In this document: one piece after another, positions 45,050 through 54,736 of the stretch
Position numbering within the stretch: position 1 is the first letter of the stretch
Layout: every line of letters begins with the position of its first letter
Source: Fulvivirga lutea
GTDB taxonomy: Bacteria > Bacteroidota > Bacteroidia > Cytophagales > Cyclobacteriaceae
Length of the DNA: 64,000 nt
NCBI RefSeq assembly: GCF_017068455.1
Contig: NZ_CP070608.1
Span: 2,957,488 to 3,021,487, forward strand
Reading direction: 5' to 3'
The notes under the pieces: generated by a model
Told to the model about the DNA's origin: nothing
Seen by the model: only the letters and a program-made list of their open reading frames with translations
Database searches by the model: none
Program-made: the position numbers and the translations under genes

Positions 45050-45538
45050 ATGCAGATAGAATCGTTATCCAAATCAAATTATCCAGATGTAGCTAACATT
45101 TACCAGCAAGGTATCTCTACTGGTATTGCCACATTTGAAACCAAAGTACCTGGTTGGGAAGACTGGGACAAATCCCACCTACCCTATGGGCGTTTGGTGG
45201 CTGTGGAGGGTAATACGGTGTTAGGTTGGGCTGCACTATCACCTGTATCGAGTAGATGTGTATATGGCGGTGTGGCCGAAGTAAGCATTTATTTAGCTGA
45301 GCAAGCCCGTGGCAAAGGTATTGGCAAGCAATTGCTCAATGCGCTTATAGCCGCAAGTGAGGAAAATGGCATTTGGACTTTGCAGGCAGGCGTATTTCCT
45401 ATGAACAAGGCCAGCATAGCGCTACACGAAAAATGTGGCTTTAGAATGATAGGTTACAAAGAGCGCATTGGACAATTGAACGGCCAGTGGATAGACAACA
45501 TATTATTAGAAAGAAGAAGTAAAATCGTAGGAATTTAA
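45050..45538 (+). CDS. GNAT acetyltransferase, ArsN1/phosphinothricin acetyltransferase-like
   Basis: The ATG at 45050 (MQIESLSKSNYPD) is used rather than the GTG-like start at 45029, which lies inside the previous gene. The 162-residue protein has the GNAT motif A QARGKGIGKQLL with preceding EVSIYL, and a C-terminal GFRMIGYKERIGQLNGQWID typical of the phosphinothricin acetyltransferase group. Related ArsN1 enzymes acetylate arsinothricin or similar compounds in arsenic operons. The substrate here is inferred from location. It is followed by the phosphatase-like gene after 3 bp. Confidence 0.85.
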   Translation: MQIESLSKSNYPDVANIYQQGISTGIATFETKVPGWEDWDKSHLPYGRLVAVEGNTVLGWAALSPVSSRCVYGGVAEVSIYLAEQARGKGIGKQLLNALIAASEENGIWTLQAGVFPMNKASIALHEKCGFRMIGYKERIGQLNGQWIDNILLERRSKIVGI

Positions 45539-45541
45539 ACA

Positions 45542-46150
45542 ATGTATCATCCACTAAAAGAAACCATTGCTCAATTAGATATAAGCTCCATAACTAATGA
45601 CCGAAAGGCGGTTTTAAAAGAACTAATTGATTACATCAACAATAAATTAGCAAAGAAAGAGGCTGTGCGATTAAATTTTATTTGCACTCATAACTCACGC
45701 AGAAGCCAACTATCTCAAATTTGGGCTAAGATAGCCGCTGCTTATTATGGCATATCTATAGCAACCTATTCAGGCGGTGTTGAGGTTACAGCCTTTAATG
45801 AACGTGCAGTTGAAGCGTTGAAGAAATCGGGATTAAAAATCGAAGGAGAAGTTGCTGATAACCCCGTTTACAAAGTTTATTATAGTGATTCAGAAGAACC
45901 AATCTTGGCTTTTTCAAAAGTATACGATAATCCTATCAACCCAAACTCAGGTTTTGCGGCTGTAATGACTTGCTCCCATGCAGATGAAAACTGCCCGTTT
46001 ATACCTGGCACTGAACAACGCATTCCGGTAAGGTATGACGATCCAAAAGAATTTGATGGCACTGATCAAGAGGCAGAGAAATACTTAGAACGTTCGTTAC
46101 AAATTGCTAACGAAATGTTTTATGTATTCTCAAAAATCAGAGAAAAATAA
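45542..46150 (+). CDS. Arsenate-reductase-like low-molecular-weight phosphatase
   Basis: The 202-residue protein carries the phosphatase loop [13 protein letters not shown], where CX5R holds the nucleophile (Cys near 48). A second Cys pair appears in [15 protein letters not shown] (about 140-150), which could resolve a disulfide, as in thioredoxin-linked ArsC. An N-terminal helical segment of about 40 residues precedes the loop. In the arsenic operon its likely role is reduction of As(V) to As(III) for export. It overlaps the ACR3 gene by one base (TAATG). Confidence 0.85.
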   Translation: MYHPLKETIAQLDISSITNDRKAVLKELIDYINNKLAKKEAVRLNFICTHNSRRSQLSQIWAKIAAAYYGISIATYSGGVEVTAFNERAVEALKKSGLKIEGEVADNPVYKVYYSDSEEPILAFSKVYDNPINPNSGFAAVMTCSHADENCPFIPGTEQRIPVRYDDPKEFDGTDQEAEKYLERSLQIANEMFYVFSKIREK

Positions 46151-47190
46151 TGATCAATAAACAAAAAAAACTTTCTTTTTTAGACAAATACTTAACCCTT
46201 TGGATATTCCTTGCAATGGTATTTGGCGTTGGTATCGGTTATTTTTTTCCATCGAGTTCTGGTTTTATTAATTCATTTAGTACTGGCAGCACTAATATAC
46301 CTATTGCCATTGGCCTTATTTTGATGATGTATCCTCCATTGGCAAAGGTAAATTACAAACTACTGCCACAGGTGTTCAAGAATGTAAAGGTGCTGTCCGT
46401 TTCGTTATTACTCAATTGGATCATAGGTCCTGTGTTAATGTTTGCGCTGGCAGTGCTATTTCTTCAAGACTATCCCGAATATATGGTGGGACTAATTCTG
46501 ATTGGCCTGGCGCGCTGTATTGCCATGGTGTTGGTTTGGAATGATCTGGCAGAAGGTAGTAGCGAATACGGTGCTGGGTTGGTGGCTCTCAACAGTATTT
46601 TCCAGGTATTTGCCTATAGTTTATATGCATGGATATTTATTACCATACTACCTCCTTATTTTGGGTTTGAAGGCGCAATCGTTGACATTTCCATAGCTAC
46701 TATTGCTGAGAGTGTGGCTATCTATTTGGGTATACCTTTTTTAATGGGCATTTTGAGTAGGACAGTCTTAGTAAAGATGAAAGGTGAAGAATGGTTCAAA
46801 ACAATATTTATCCCGACAATATCACCTATGACTTTGATTGCGTTGCTGTTCACCATTTTGGTGATGTTCTCTCTAAAAGGTCAACTGATCGTTCAGATAC
46901 CAATGGATATTGTAAGAATAGCCATTCCGCTATTAATTTATTTTGCATTGATGTTCCTAATTGGGTTTTTCATCAGCAAAGCAATGGGTGCAGAATATGA
47001 CAAAAATGCGGCAATTGCCTTTACCGCTGCAGGGAATAACTTTGAATTGGCCATTGCCGTTGCCATAGCTGTTTTTGGTCTCAACTCCGGACAGGCATTT
47101 GCAGGTGTTGTTGGTCCTTTGGTGGAAGTTCCTGCATTAATCCTATTGGTAAGAGTTTCTTTTTGGTTGAAAAAGAAATATTATACCTAA
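46150..47190 (+). CDS. ACR3 family arsenite efflux transporter
   Basis: The 346-residue protein has about ten membrane helices and the ACR3 signatures: [20 protein letters not shown] at the start, [29 protein letters not shown] (the conserved Cys in helix 4 that binds As(III)) and [21 protein letters not shown] near the C-terminus. ACR3 exports As(OH)3 using the membrane potential or proton gradient. It is the final gene of the operon and overlaps the phosphatase-like gene by one base. An inverted repeat, not a clear terminator, lies downstream at 47317-47362. Confidence 0.95.
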   Translation: MINKQKKLSFLDKYLTLWIFLAMVFGVGIGYFFPSSSGFINSFSTGSTNIPIAIGLILMMYPPLAKVNYKLLPQVFKNVKVLSVSLLLNWIIGPVLMFALAVLFLQDYPEYMVGLILIGLARCIAMVLVWNDLAEGSSEYGAGLVALNSIFQVFAYSLYAWIFITILPPYFGFEGAIVDISIATIAESVAIYLGIPFLMGILSRTVLVKMKGEEWFKTIFIPTISPMTLIALLFTILVMFSLKGQLIVQIPMDIVRIAIPLLIYFALMFLIGFFISKAMGAEYDKNAAIAFTAAGNNFELAIAVAIAVFGLNSGQAFAGVVGPLVEVPALILLVRVSFWLKKKYYT

Positions 47191-47316
47191 CGGTGACAGA
47201 CTGATAGATCCATTGTCCTCTGCTTATTAACAGAAAGACAATCTCTTGTTCAGTAAATCATCAACTTAATGCATTTCAAAAGTTGTTTTGTAATGTTACC
47301 AATTAGCTTCATGTTG

Positions 47317-47362
47317 TAGATTGAGATCTATTTTTATCATCAAACAGCTATATCTCAATCTA
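47317..47362. repeat. Inverted repeat in the ars / permease convergent gap
   Basis: TAGATTGAGAT (47317-47327) and ATCTCAATCTA (47352-47362) are 11-bp perfect inverted arms with 24 bp between. GTTACCAA lies before and TTGGTTAC after, extending the pairing imperfectly. No T-run follows. It is the only structure I see in the 190-bp gap 47191-47380. Confidence 0.5.
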
Positions 47363-47380
47363 TTGGTTACAACACCATAA

Positions 47381-50083
47381 CTATTCATTTTTCAGACTTT
47401 CAACTGGATTGACAATAGCAGCTTTTATGCTTTGATAACTAACAGTTAATATTGCTATTCCTGCAGCTAAAAGCGCACAAATAATAAGTAGCCCTACACC
47501 TAGTTCTATACGATATGAGAAATTCTGCAGCCATTTATTCATAAGCAACCAACTTAGGGGAAGTGCTACTACCAGTGCAATACCTACAAGCTTCAAAAAG
47601 TCGACTGATAATCTCACAAAAATCTGTCCTATACCCGCCCCAAGCACTTTTCGTATTCCTATTTCTTTGGTTCTTTTCTCTGTGTTGAAAGCCGCTAAGC
47701 CAAATAAACCTATACACGCAATGAATATGGAGAGAGAAGTGAAGAGCAGAAAAATACTCCCCAGTCTCAATTCCGAACGATAAGTATTATCAAATGATTC
47801 ATCCATAAAATAATACTCAAAGGGCTGACCAGGACTAACCTTTTCCCATATTGTCTGAATATTCTCGATAGCTTTCTGGTAGTCTCCACCTTTAAGCTTC
47901 ACCATCATCTTATTGGCATCTGCCCCCAAACGAAAAGTAAGACCATTAATAGCATTTCGCATAGATTCGAAATGAAAATCCTTAACAACTCCTATAACAG
48001 TATAGTACTCCATATTCTCTTTATCCTCTCTCTGAAAATCTCTTGTCACCCGCATACCTATGGCTTCTTCAATACTGATATCAAACATGGATAATGATGT
48101 TTCATTTATCAATAATGCTGAAGAATCAGCGGCATTAGTTGGATCAAAGTTTCTTCCAGCTACCAACTCAAGTCCAAGCGTTTCCAGATAATCATGATCG
48201 ATTCTCCAATTGCCAATTATAACGGCATCACTCGGCCCTAATGAAGACTCCTTAAAAAATGTAGTGCCATTTCTATCTGATGGAGTAGGCAAAAAACTGC
48301 TTAGCGAAACATTTTCAGTACGTGCAAGAGTTTGAACTTCTTGTTTGAATACATTCAAATTATTGCCAGCTGACTTTACATTATCAATGACCAAAATTCG
48401 ATTCTTATCATAGCCCAGAGATTTAGTTTTAATGTATTGCAGTTGCTGATAAACAACAAGTGTACCCACCATAAAGCAAACCGAAATTGTAAATTGAAAA
48501 ACAACTAATACATTACGCATCAATCCACCAGAGCTTGTTACTTTACCATTACCAGCCAGTGCTTTAATCGGAGCAAATCTGGAAATTACTAATGCAGGAT
48601 AGATCCCTGCCAACAATCCTAAGATCAGCGTGGATAAAACCACAATCAACCAAAACAAAATACTGTCAAAAGGTATTGTTAATGATGTTCCGCCCAATTG
48701 ATTAAAAAATGGCAGCATTGTAACAGCCAAAATCAAAGCCAGGATTACTGAAACACTTGCTATTAATTCAGATTCCACCAAAAACTGCCTCACCAAACCG
48801 AAACGGTTAGAGCCCACTGTTTTGCGAATACCTACTTCTTTGGCTCGCTTTAACGATTGAGCTGTAGATAAATTCATGAAATTTACCACCGCCATAACTA
48901 CTAGGAACAGACCTACAATAGCAAGAATATAAATATTGCGTATGTCACCATTCTCATTAAAATCTCCCGATCTGTCCTGAGAGTTCAAGTGAATATCTGT
49001 TAATGCTATGGAACTAAAGCGCATATAATTCCCAGTTTCTTCTGAGGATTTACGTGAGCTTTCCACAGTTAACCCAGGTATGAACGTCATGGCCCAAGGA
49101 ATTAAATAACCTTCCACTACCCCACTTAAAAACACATCCAGGTCTTGCTGATTTTGAGTAGAATTCAATTTCACAAATGTTGGAAAATACCACGTATTCC
49201 AAGCTTCGGTTTTTGCATCCTTATAACTTGATAAGGATATTAACATACTGTAATTCTTTAAGAAACTGTTTGAAGGAAAATCCTCGATAATACCAGTAAT
49301 AACATAACTCTCGCCATCATCTATAATCATTGACTGATTCATTGCATCATTAGACGATCCAAAATATTTTTCAGCCATTGTACGCGTTAGAACCAGAGAA
49401 AATGGTTTAAGTAGCGCATCTTCTTCATTTCCAATTATCAGTGATAGACCAAACATTTCAAAGAACGTTTCATCAACAGCTGTGACTTTGTCTATTTTAG
49501 CGTTTGACTCAGCCCCTTCCTTTTTAATTAGAATAGGATCAACTTCTCTAAATCTGGTAACTAGCTGTTGATAAGGAAAATCAGTCCTTAAAACATCTGC
49601 CAAAGGAGCAGATACAGAGGCATATTTAGTAACCTCACCAGCTGTTTTATTATCAATATTTACTCGATAGATTAACTCAGATTGGGTGAACATGCGATCA
49701 TACCCAAGCTCTTCATAAAGATATAGCGCAATAAGTATTGCACCCGCCATACCAATCGCAAGCCCCATCACATTGAGAAAGCTAAAAAATGGCTGTTTTG
49801 TAACGCTTCTAAGCGCAATTTTGATGTAATTTCTATACATAGTAAGTGGAATGTTTGATCGAACTTGTTGAGTAGTAAATTCTTCGTCTGCCATAGTTGG
49901 TATTTCGCCAAATTCTTGAACAGCCGTATTAAAAGCTTCTTCCTCCGTAAGGCCTTCTGCAATTAAATCATCAATATGATCTTTAATATGCAATTCCATT
50001 TCTCGAATATGACCATGATCGAAAGCACGATGTTTTCGGAATTGCTTTAGCCATTTTTGTATAGATCTTTCTAGATGAAACAT
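47381..50083 (-). CDS. FtsX-type permease with prefix domain, second PadR-linked copy
   Basis: The 900-residue protein has a cytoplasmic prefix (about 1-75) with HGHIREMELHIKDHIDDL and LTEEEAFNTAVQEFG, a different prefix type from that of the 9827 permease. The first membrane helix and a MacB core follow, then an FtsX block with VGIRKTVGSN (about 420), a second periplasmic region, and a terminal FtsX block with IGIRKVLGAG (about 810), ending NPVESLKNE. It follows the four-helix membrane protein by one base, in an operon with a PadR repressor. No ATPase gene is nearby. Confidence 0.9.
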   Translation of the reverse strand: MFHLERSIQKWLKQFRKHRAFDHGHIREMELHIKDHIDDLIAEGLTEEEAFNTAVQEFGEIPTMADEEFTTQQVRSNIPLTMYRNYIKIALRSVTKQPFFSFLNVMGLAIGMAGAILIALYLYEELGYDRMFTQSELIYRVNIDNKTAGEVTKYASVSAPLADVLRTDFPYQQLVTRFREVDPILIKKEGAESNAKIDKVTAVDETFFEMFGLSLIIGNEEDALLKPFSLVLTRTMAEKYFGSSNDAMNQSMIIDDGESYVITGIIEDFPSNSFLKNYSMLISLSSYKDAKTEAWNTWYFPTFVKLNSTQNQQDLDVFLSGVVEGYLIPWAMTFIPGLTVESSRKSSEETGNYMRFSSIALTDIHLNSQDRSGDFNENGDIRNIYILAIVGLFLVVMAVVNFMNLSTAQSLKRAKEVGIRKTVGSNRFGLVRQFLVESELIASVSVILALILAVTMLPFFNQLGGTSLTIPFDSILFWLIVVLSTLILGLLAGIYPALVISRFAPIKALAGNGKVTSSGGLMRNVLVVFQFTISVCFMVGTLVVYQQLQYIKTKSLGYDKNRILVIDNVKSAGNNLNVFKQEVQTLARTENVSLSSFLPTPSDRNGTTFFKESSLGPSDAVIIGNWRIDHDYLETLGLELVAGRNFDPTNAADSSALLINETSLSMFDISIEEAIGMRVTRDFQREDKENMEYYTVIGVVKDFHFESMRNAINGLTFRLGADANKMMVKLKGGDYQKAIENIQTIWEKVSPGQPFEYYFMDESFDNTYRSELRLGSIFLLFTSLSIFIACIGLFGLAAFNTEKRTKEIGIRKVLGAGIGQIFVRLSVDFLKLVGIALVVALPLSWLLMNKWLQNFSYRIELGVGLLIICALLAAGIAILTVSYQSIKAAIVNPVESLKNE

Positions 50084-50084
50084 A

Positions 50085-50591
50085 TCAGAATTTGCTTATA
50101 AGTGAGAGGAATAACCTTCTAATAAAATGATACTCAATGGCGTATATAACTAATAGAACTAGGCCTATAACAACTGGCAATACACCTCCAAATCCAACAA
50201 TCATACTTAAGACAAACCCAAGATAATACTCCACTGTGTAAAGAGGGATAAATAACGCAATACCGAAGGTTAGAAGTAAACCGTAAGAAGTTAAATCTGG
50301 AATAGTATAGAACAATACTGTTATGAGTAAACCAAATAACAAACCTCCAATAAACCCAATGTAAACTTGCTTTGTAACAGGTGTCTTCTTGCTAATGAAA
50401 ATGAGTCCTGTCCATGCTGCTAGAGGCAGAGTTAACAAGCTCCACCAATTAGACAACTTTGGCATATTCTTATCATGCAAAAAGTAGTGTGATGCTACTC
50501 CACCATTAAAATGTTCATAAAGGATAACCGCCAATGCTACTAGAAAAAATAGCGCGGTGATTAATAATCTGTTTGTATTAGTTAATTGCAT
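50085..50591 (-). CDS. Small multi-helix membrane protein in the PadR-permease operon
   Basis: The ATG at 50591 (MQLTNTNRLLITALFF) gives 168 residues and clears the PadR stop at 50602; a longer frame, from 50672, would overlap PadR. About four or five hydrophobic helices are spaced through the protein: ALFFLVALAVIL, LTLPLAAWTGLIF, IGFIGGLLFGLLITVLF and IVGFGGVLPVVIGLVLLVI. No family is recognised. Since it is placed exactly between the repressor and the permease, it may be a permease accessory or a membrane sensor. Function is unknown. Confidence 0.75.
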   Translation of the reverse strand: MQLTNTNRLLITALFFLVALAVILYEHFNGGVASHYFLHDKNMPKLSNWWSLLTLPLAAWTGLIFISKKTPVTKQVYIGFIGGLLFGLLITVLFYTIPDLTSYGLLLTFGIALFIPLYTVEYYLGFVLSMIVGFGGVLPVVIGLVLLVIYAIEYHFIRRLFLSLISKF

Positions 50592-50601
50592 TGCTACTGA
50601 A

Positions 50602-50934
50602 TCATTTTGTTGCTGTACCCCAAATGGCATTAAGTACCGAGTTGACTTGTGACCATTGTTCTTGTTCTGCAATGAGTTCCTGCTTTCCTGCTTCGGTTAT
50701 TTCATAGTATTTTCTAGGTCTCGCATCATCCTTTACAGTCCAATGAGAAACGATTAAACCATCCTTTTCTAATCTGTGCAATACCGGATAAAGCATACCA
50801 TCGGAATACTTCATCTTGCCATCAGAAAGCTCTTTAATTTTTTTAATTATCAGATACCCATAACTATTTCCTTGTTTAAGTATTCCAAGAATAATGGGCT
50901 TGGTTGATGCTGCTGTTAGGTTCTTTGAAATCAT
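50602..50934 (-). CDS. PadR family transcriptional regulator (second copy)
   Basis: The 110-residue protein has a winged helix of the PadR type: KPIILGILKQGNSYGYLIIKKIKEL, DGMLYPVLHRLEKDGLIVSHW, and wing DARPRKYYEITEAGKQEL. It resembles the regulator at 12407 in length and layout but is diverged in sequence. It heads the operon with the small membrane protein and the permease. A 16-bp near-palindrome (TTCTATATACATAGAA, 50945-50960) lies 10 bp upstream of its ATG, suggesting autorepression. Confidence 0.93.
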   Translation of the reverse strand: MISKNLTAASTKPIILGILKQGNSYGYLIIKKIKELSDGKMKYSDGMLYPVLHRLEKDGLIVSHWTVKDDARPRKYYEITEAGKQELIAEQEQWSQVNSVLNAIWGTATK

Positions 50935-50944
50935 AGTTTTGTTT

Positions 50945-50960
50945 TTCTATATACATAGAA
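50945..50960. promoter_or_regulatory. Candidate operator of the second PadR
   Basis: TTCTATATACATAGAA has six-base perfect outer arms and one mismatched inner pair. It lies 10 bp upstream of the PadR ATG at 50934 and contains the ATAT/ACAT words common in PadR sites. Confidence 0.45.
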
Positions 50961-51131
50961 TACCAAAGTATAACGAATCATAAAACCTAAGGTTACATAA
51001 ACATGAAATAATTATGCGTCAGGATCAGGCGAGTAAGCAAACGATTGCAAAACTTACTCACATAATTTAATCTTCAATAAGCTTTATTAAGATGAATTAA
51101 TCTGCTTATTTCGCTTGATACGGTTTGAAAG

Positions 51132-53030
51132 ATGAGCAAAGGAAATAAGAAATACTTTATAATCGATTTTGATAGCACCTTCACACAAGTTGAAGCCTTA
51201 GATATTCTTGGGGAGATTTCCCTAAAAGATGCTCCCGATAAAAAAGAACGTTTAGAAAAAATCAAAAGCATTACGGACCAGGGAATGAATGGTTCTTTCT
51301 CGTTTCGTGAATCTCTGGAACAAAGAATTGAAATACTTCAGGCACACAAAAGCCATTTACCCAAGCTAATAGAAGAGTTGCGTAAGTTGGTTTCGAAATC
51401 CTTTCAAAGAAACACTGACTTTTTTAAAGCTCATGCTGATAATGTGTTCATTATGTCTAATGGGTTTAAAGATTTTATCGTACCCATTGTTAGTGAATAC
51501 CATATACAACCGGAAAATGTTTATGCGAATGATTTTGAGTTCGATTCAGCCGGAAACATTGTAGGCTTTAATAAAGACAATGTACTCTCATCGAATAATG
51601 GAAAAGTAGAGCAGCTTCGGTCACTTGAATTAAAAGGAGATATTTATGTCATTGGTGATGGCTATACCGATTATGAAATTAAAGCAGCCGGGCTTGCCAA
51701 TAAGTTTTATGCTTTCACAGAAAATGTAGAAAGAAATAACGTTACAGAAAAAGCGGATCATGTTGCCCCAAGCCTGGATGAATTCTTATATCTTAATAAC
51801 TTGAACACAGCAATATCTTATCCTAAGAACAGAATTAATGTACTTCTCCTTGAGGGTGTTCATCCCAAGGCCATAGAATTAATGAAGTATGAAGGTTATA
51901 ACGTAGAAGTTTACCCTGCCGGACTTGATGAAGACGAGCTGGTTAAAAAGATTAAAAACGTATCTATTCTCGGTATCCGCTCTAAAACGCAGGTTACAAA
52001 AAAAGTATTGGATAATGCCAAACGCTTAATTTCCATAGGTGCATTTTGCATTGGCACTAATCAAATTGATCTGGAAGAATGTCTTAAAAAAGGAATAGCA
52101 GTATTTAATGCTCCATTTAGTAATACACGATCTGTTGTTGAAATAGCCATTGCAGAAATAATCGTGCTCATGCGAAAGCTTTTTGATCGCTCTGCGGCTA
52201 TGCACGAAGGCCAATGGGATAAATCAGCGAAAGGAAGTTTTGAAATAAGAGGTAAAAGCCTTGGCATCATTGGCTATGGTAATATTGGTGCACAGCTTTC
52301 TGTTTTGGCAGAGTCATTAGGTTTAAATGTACTGTATTACGATGTAGAAGAGAAACTGGCATTGGGTAATGCTACGAAGTGCGATTCTTTAGAAGACCTA
52401 CTCAAAAGATCCGATATCGTTTCGCTACATGTTGATGGAAGAAAGGAGAATCAGGATATCATAGGTGCTAACGAGTTCAATCTCATGAAAGATGGGGTAA
52501 TTTTTATTAACCTAAGTCGTGGCCATGTGGTTGATTTACAAGCTTTAAAAGCAAATGTAGAAAGTGGTAAAGTGGCTGGTTGTGCCGTTGATGTATTCCC
52601 TGAAGAACCAAAAAGTAATGACGAAGAGTTCATGTCTGAATTGCGTGGTTTACCTAATACCATTCTAACTCCGCATATTGGTGGTAGCACCATGGAAGCG
52701 CAAGAAAACATTGCAGCTTTTGTTCCAAATAAAATTATGGATTACATCAATACAGGTGGAACAACCAATAGCGTTAACTTTCCTAACCTTCAGTTGCCCA
52801 AGCTACAAAATGCTCATCGATTAATTCATATTCACCACAATATGCCGGGTATTCTGGCGAAAATTAATAACGTGTTAGCTGATCATGCGATCAATATTGT
52901 GGGGCAATACTTAAAGACTAATGAAACCATCGGTTATGTGATTACAGATATCGATAAGGAATATGATAATGAGCTCATCAGAGAATTGCGACAAATTGAG
53001 CATACCATCAAGTTCAGGGTCTTATATTGA
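51132..53030 (+). CDS. Fused phosphoserine phosphatase (HAD) and D-3-phosphoglycerate dehydrogenase
   Basis: The 632-residue protein is two enzymes of one pathway joined together. Residues about 1-215 form a HAD domain: IDFDSTFTQVEALD (Asp nucleophile and partner), SNGFKDF, and VIGDGYTDYEIKAAG near 175, as in SerB. Residues about 230-632 form SerA: nucleotide motif GIIGYGNIGA near 380, NLSRGHVVD, the catalytic His in TPHIGGSTMEAQ (about 515), and an ACT-like C-terminus (IHIHHNMPGILAKIN). SerA and SerB catalyse the first and third steps of serine synthesis; SerC must come from elsewhere. The ACT domain suggests serine feedback. Confidence 0.92.
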   Translation: MSKGNKKYFIIDFDSTFTQVEALDILGEISLKDAPDKKERLEKIKSITDQGMNGSFSFRESLEQRIEILQAHKSHLPKLIEELRKLVSKSFQRNTDFFKAHADNVFIMSNGFKDFIVPIVSEYHIQPENVYANDFEFDSAGNIVGFNKDNVLSSNNGKVEQLRSLELKGDIYVIGDGYTDYEIKAAGLANKFYAFTENVERNNVTEKADHVAPSLDEFLYLNNLNTAISYPKNRINVLLLEGVHPKAIELMKYEGYNVEVYPAGLDEDELVKKIKNVSILGIRSKTQVTKKVLDNAKRLISIGAFCIGTNQIDLEECLKKGIAVFNAPFSNTRSVVEIAIAEIIVLMRKLFDRSAAMHEGQWDKSAKGSFEIRGKSLGIIGYGNIGAQLSVLAESLGLNVLYYDVEEKLALGNATKCDSLEDLLKRSDIVSLHVDGRKENQDIIGANEFNLMKDGVIFINLSRGHVVDLQALKANVESGKVAGCAVDVFPEEPKSNDEEFMSELRGLPNTILTPHIGGSTMEAQENIAAFVPNKIMDYINTGGTTNSVNFPNLQLPKLQNAHRLIHIHHNMPGILAKINNVLADHAINIVGQYLKTNETIGYVITDIDKEYDNELIRELRQIEHTIKFRVLY

Positions 53031-53053
53031 TGCCCGATTAACTATCTTTAATT

Positions 53054-53530
53054 ATGAGCCAGGAGTCCAATATCCAATTAATTACTAAGTTTTACGAGGC
53101 ATTTCAAAACAGAGATGCTGAAACCATGGCCAGCTGCTATCACGAGGATATAACTTTCGAAGACCCTGTATTTGGAGAATTAAAAGAGCAACACGCGTCA
53201 AACATGTGGCGAATGCTTTTGAAGCAAGGTGATTCAGAACTCAAAATAAGATACTCTAATGTCAATGCTTCTGACTCTGTCGGAAGCTGCAATTGGGAAG
53301 CAGATTATCATTTTTCTAAAACCGGTAGACTAGTTAAAAACAGAATTAAAGCCAATTTTAAATTTAAGGATGGGCTAATTATTGACCATAGAGATTCTTT
53401 TAGCATGTGGAAATGGGCACAAATGGCACTCGGTCCTGTCGGCCTACTATTAGGGTTCACTCCTATCATTAAAAATAAAGTAAGAGCTCAGGCCTTAAAG
53501 GCACTTTCGCAATTCGAAAGTCAATTTTAA
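53054..53530 (+). CDS. SnoaL/NTF2-like domain protein
   Basis: The 158-residue protein begins with LITKFYEAFQNRDAETMASCYHEDITFEDPVFGEL, the typical opening of NTF2-like folds (short form: FYEAFQNRDAETM), followed by strands and a C-terminal hydrophobic helix region (WAQMALGPVGLLLGFTP). The cone fold usually binds small ligands or acts as a dimerising module. No catalytic residues can be assigned. It starts 23 bp after the SerB-SerA stop and may be co-transcribed; no link to serine metabolism is clear. Confidence 0.8.
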   Translation: MSQESNIQLITKFYEAFQNRDAETMASCYHEDITFEDPVFGELKEQHASNMWRMLLKQGDSELKIRYSNVNASDSVGSCNWEADYHFSKTGRLVKNRIKANFKFKDGLIIDHRDSFSMWKWAQMALGPVGLLLGFTPIIKNKVRAQALKALSQFESQF

Positions 53531-53590
53531 CCTATTTACAATTATTATTTTTGGTATCAATTCTGTTAATTGTGCCCTAAATTATAGTTT

Positions 53591-54736
53591 ATGAGAGCAT
53601 TACTATTACTCATCATTTTATCTATTCCATTACTTTTTTCTGCTTGTACATCAGGAAAAAAAGCTTTCGAACGAGGCAGTTATTACGAAGCCTGTGTAAA
53701 AGCTATCAATCGATTAAGGCAGAAACCTAATCACAAAAAATCGAAAGAAATATTGAGAAAAAGTTATCCTCTAGCTATTCAAACGTTGGAAGATAATGCG
53801 CAACAAGCTATGATCAGCAACGATCAGTATAAATACAAAAAGAAGCTGCAGGCATACGAGGCCATTAATAATCTACATCAAAACATCAAAGCTTCTCCCG
53901 CTGCCAGAAAAGTAATTTCCAACCCTAAAAACTATTTTGCCGAAGTAGCTGATCTAAAAGAAAAGGCAGCTGAAGAAAGTTATGCTATAGGCATGAATTA
54001 TTTGAGCAATAATACACGTGAAGATGCCAAACAGGCGTATTACCATTTTAGAGATGTAGACTCATTTGTGCCCGGCTTCAAAGATGTTAGAAGTAAAATG
54101 GACGAAGCCAAATTCACAGCAACGTTAAAAGTAATTGTCGAACAAATACCAGTTCCTTCTATTTACAGCCTTAGTGCCGATTTTTTTCAGGATAAAGTGG
54201 AAGAATACTTACACTCCCAATACCGAAGTAATGAATTTGTACGATTCTACACTCAAGCGGAGGCTGATGCTGAAGATTTACCTTATGTAGATCAATATCT
54301 GAGGCTACAGTTTGATGATTTTGTTGTTGGTGAAACTCACATAGAGCGAATTACAGAAACATTTACAAGAGATAGTGTTGTAGTAGGTAAAACAAAAGTG
54401 AGAGATGGCAAAGAAGTGAATGTCTATGGAACAGTGAAAGCAAAACTTACCGTCAATAGAAAAGAGGTGAAATCCAGAGGTTTATTTAGTATGAGAGCAG
54501 TTGATGCTCATTCGAAGGCAGTATTAACACATAGAAAGTTCACTGGTGAGTTTATTTGGTTTACCCAATGGGGAAATTTTAACGGTGATGAACGCGCTCT
54601 TACCGATGAACAACTAGCTATTTGCGCAGCTTATGATGTTCCGCCCCCAGCACCACAAGTGCTTTTTATAGAATTTACCAAGCCTATTTATGATCAGCTA
54701 GTGCCGGCATTAAATCAGTTCTATCAGCAGTACTAG
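53591..54736 (+). CDS. Lipoprotein with TPR-like N-terminus, unknown function
   Basis: The 381-residue protein has a lipoprotein signal (LLFSACTSGKKAFERG). The N-terminal 170 residues are helical with TPR-like spacing (FERGSYYEACVKAINRLRQ, QKPNHKKSKEIL). The C-terminal half is strand-rich (LPYVDQYLRLQFDDFVVGET, VYGTVKAKLTVNRKEV) and resembles lipoproteins of unknown function. Its stop shares the palindrome CTAG with the stop of the convergent helicase, a four-base overlap at 54733-54736. I do not recognise a family with confidence. Confidence 0.75.
   Translation: MRALLLLIILSIPLLFSACTSGKKAFERGSYYEACVKAINRLRQKPNHKKSKEILRKSYPLAIQTLEDNAQQAMISNDQYKYKKKLQAYEAINNLHQNIKASPAARKVISNPKNYFAEVADLKEKAAEESYAIGMNYLSNNTREDAKQAYYHFRDVDSFVPGFKDVRSKMDEAKFTATLKVIVEQIPVPSIYSLSADFFQDKVEEYLHSQYRSNEFVRFYTQAEADAEDLPYVDQYLRLQFDDFVVGETHIERITETFTRDSVVVGKTKVRDGKEVNVYGTVKAKLTVNRKEVKSRGLFSMRAVDAHSKAVLTHRKFTGEFIWFTQWGNFNGDERALTDEQLAICAAYDVPPPAPQVLFIEFTKPIYDQLVPALNQFYQQY

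Noticed and set aside
43971-47190. The arsenic operon as a recent transfer
   Set aside because: I see no mobile-element genes, tRNA junction or attachment repeats at its borders, and composition looks like its neighbours by eye; I could not compute it.
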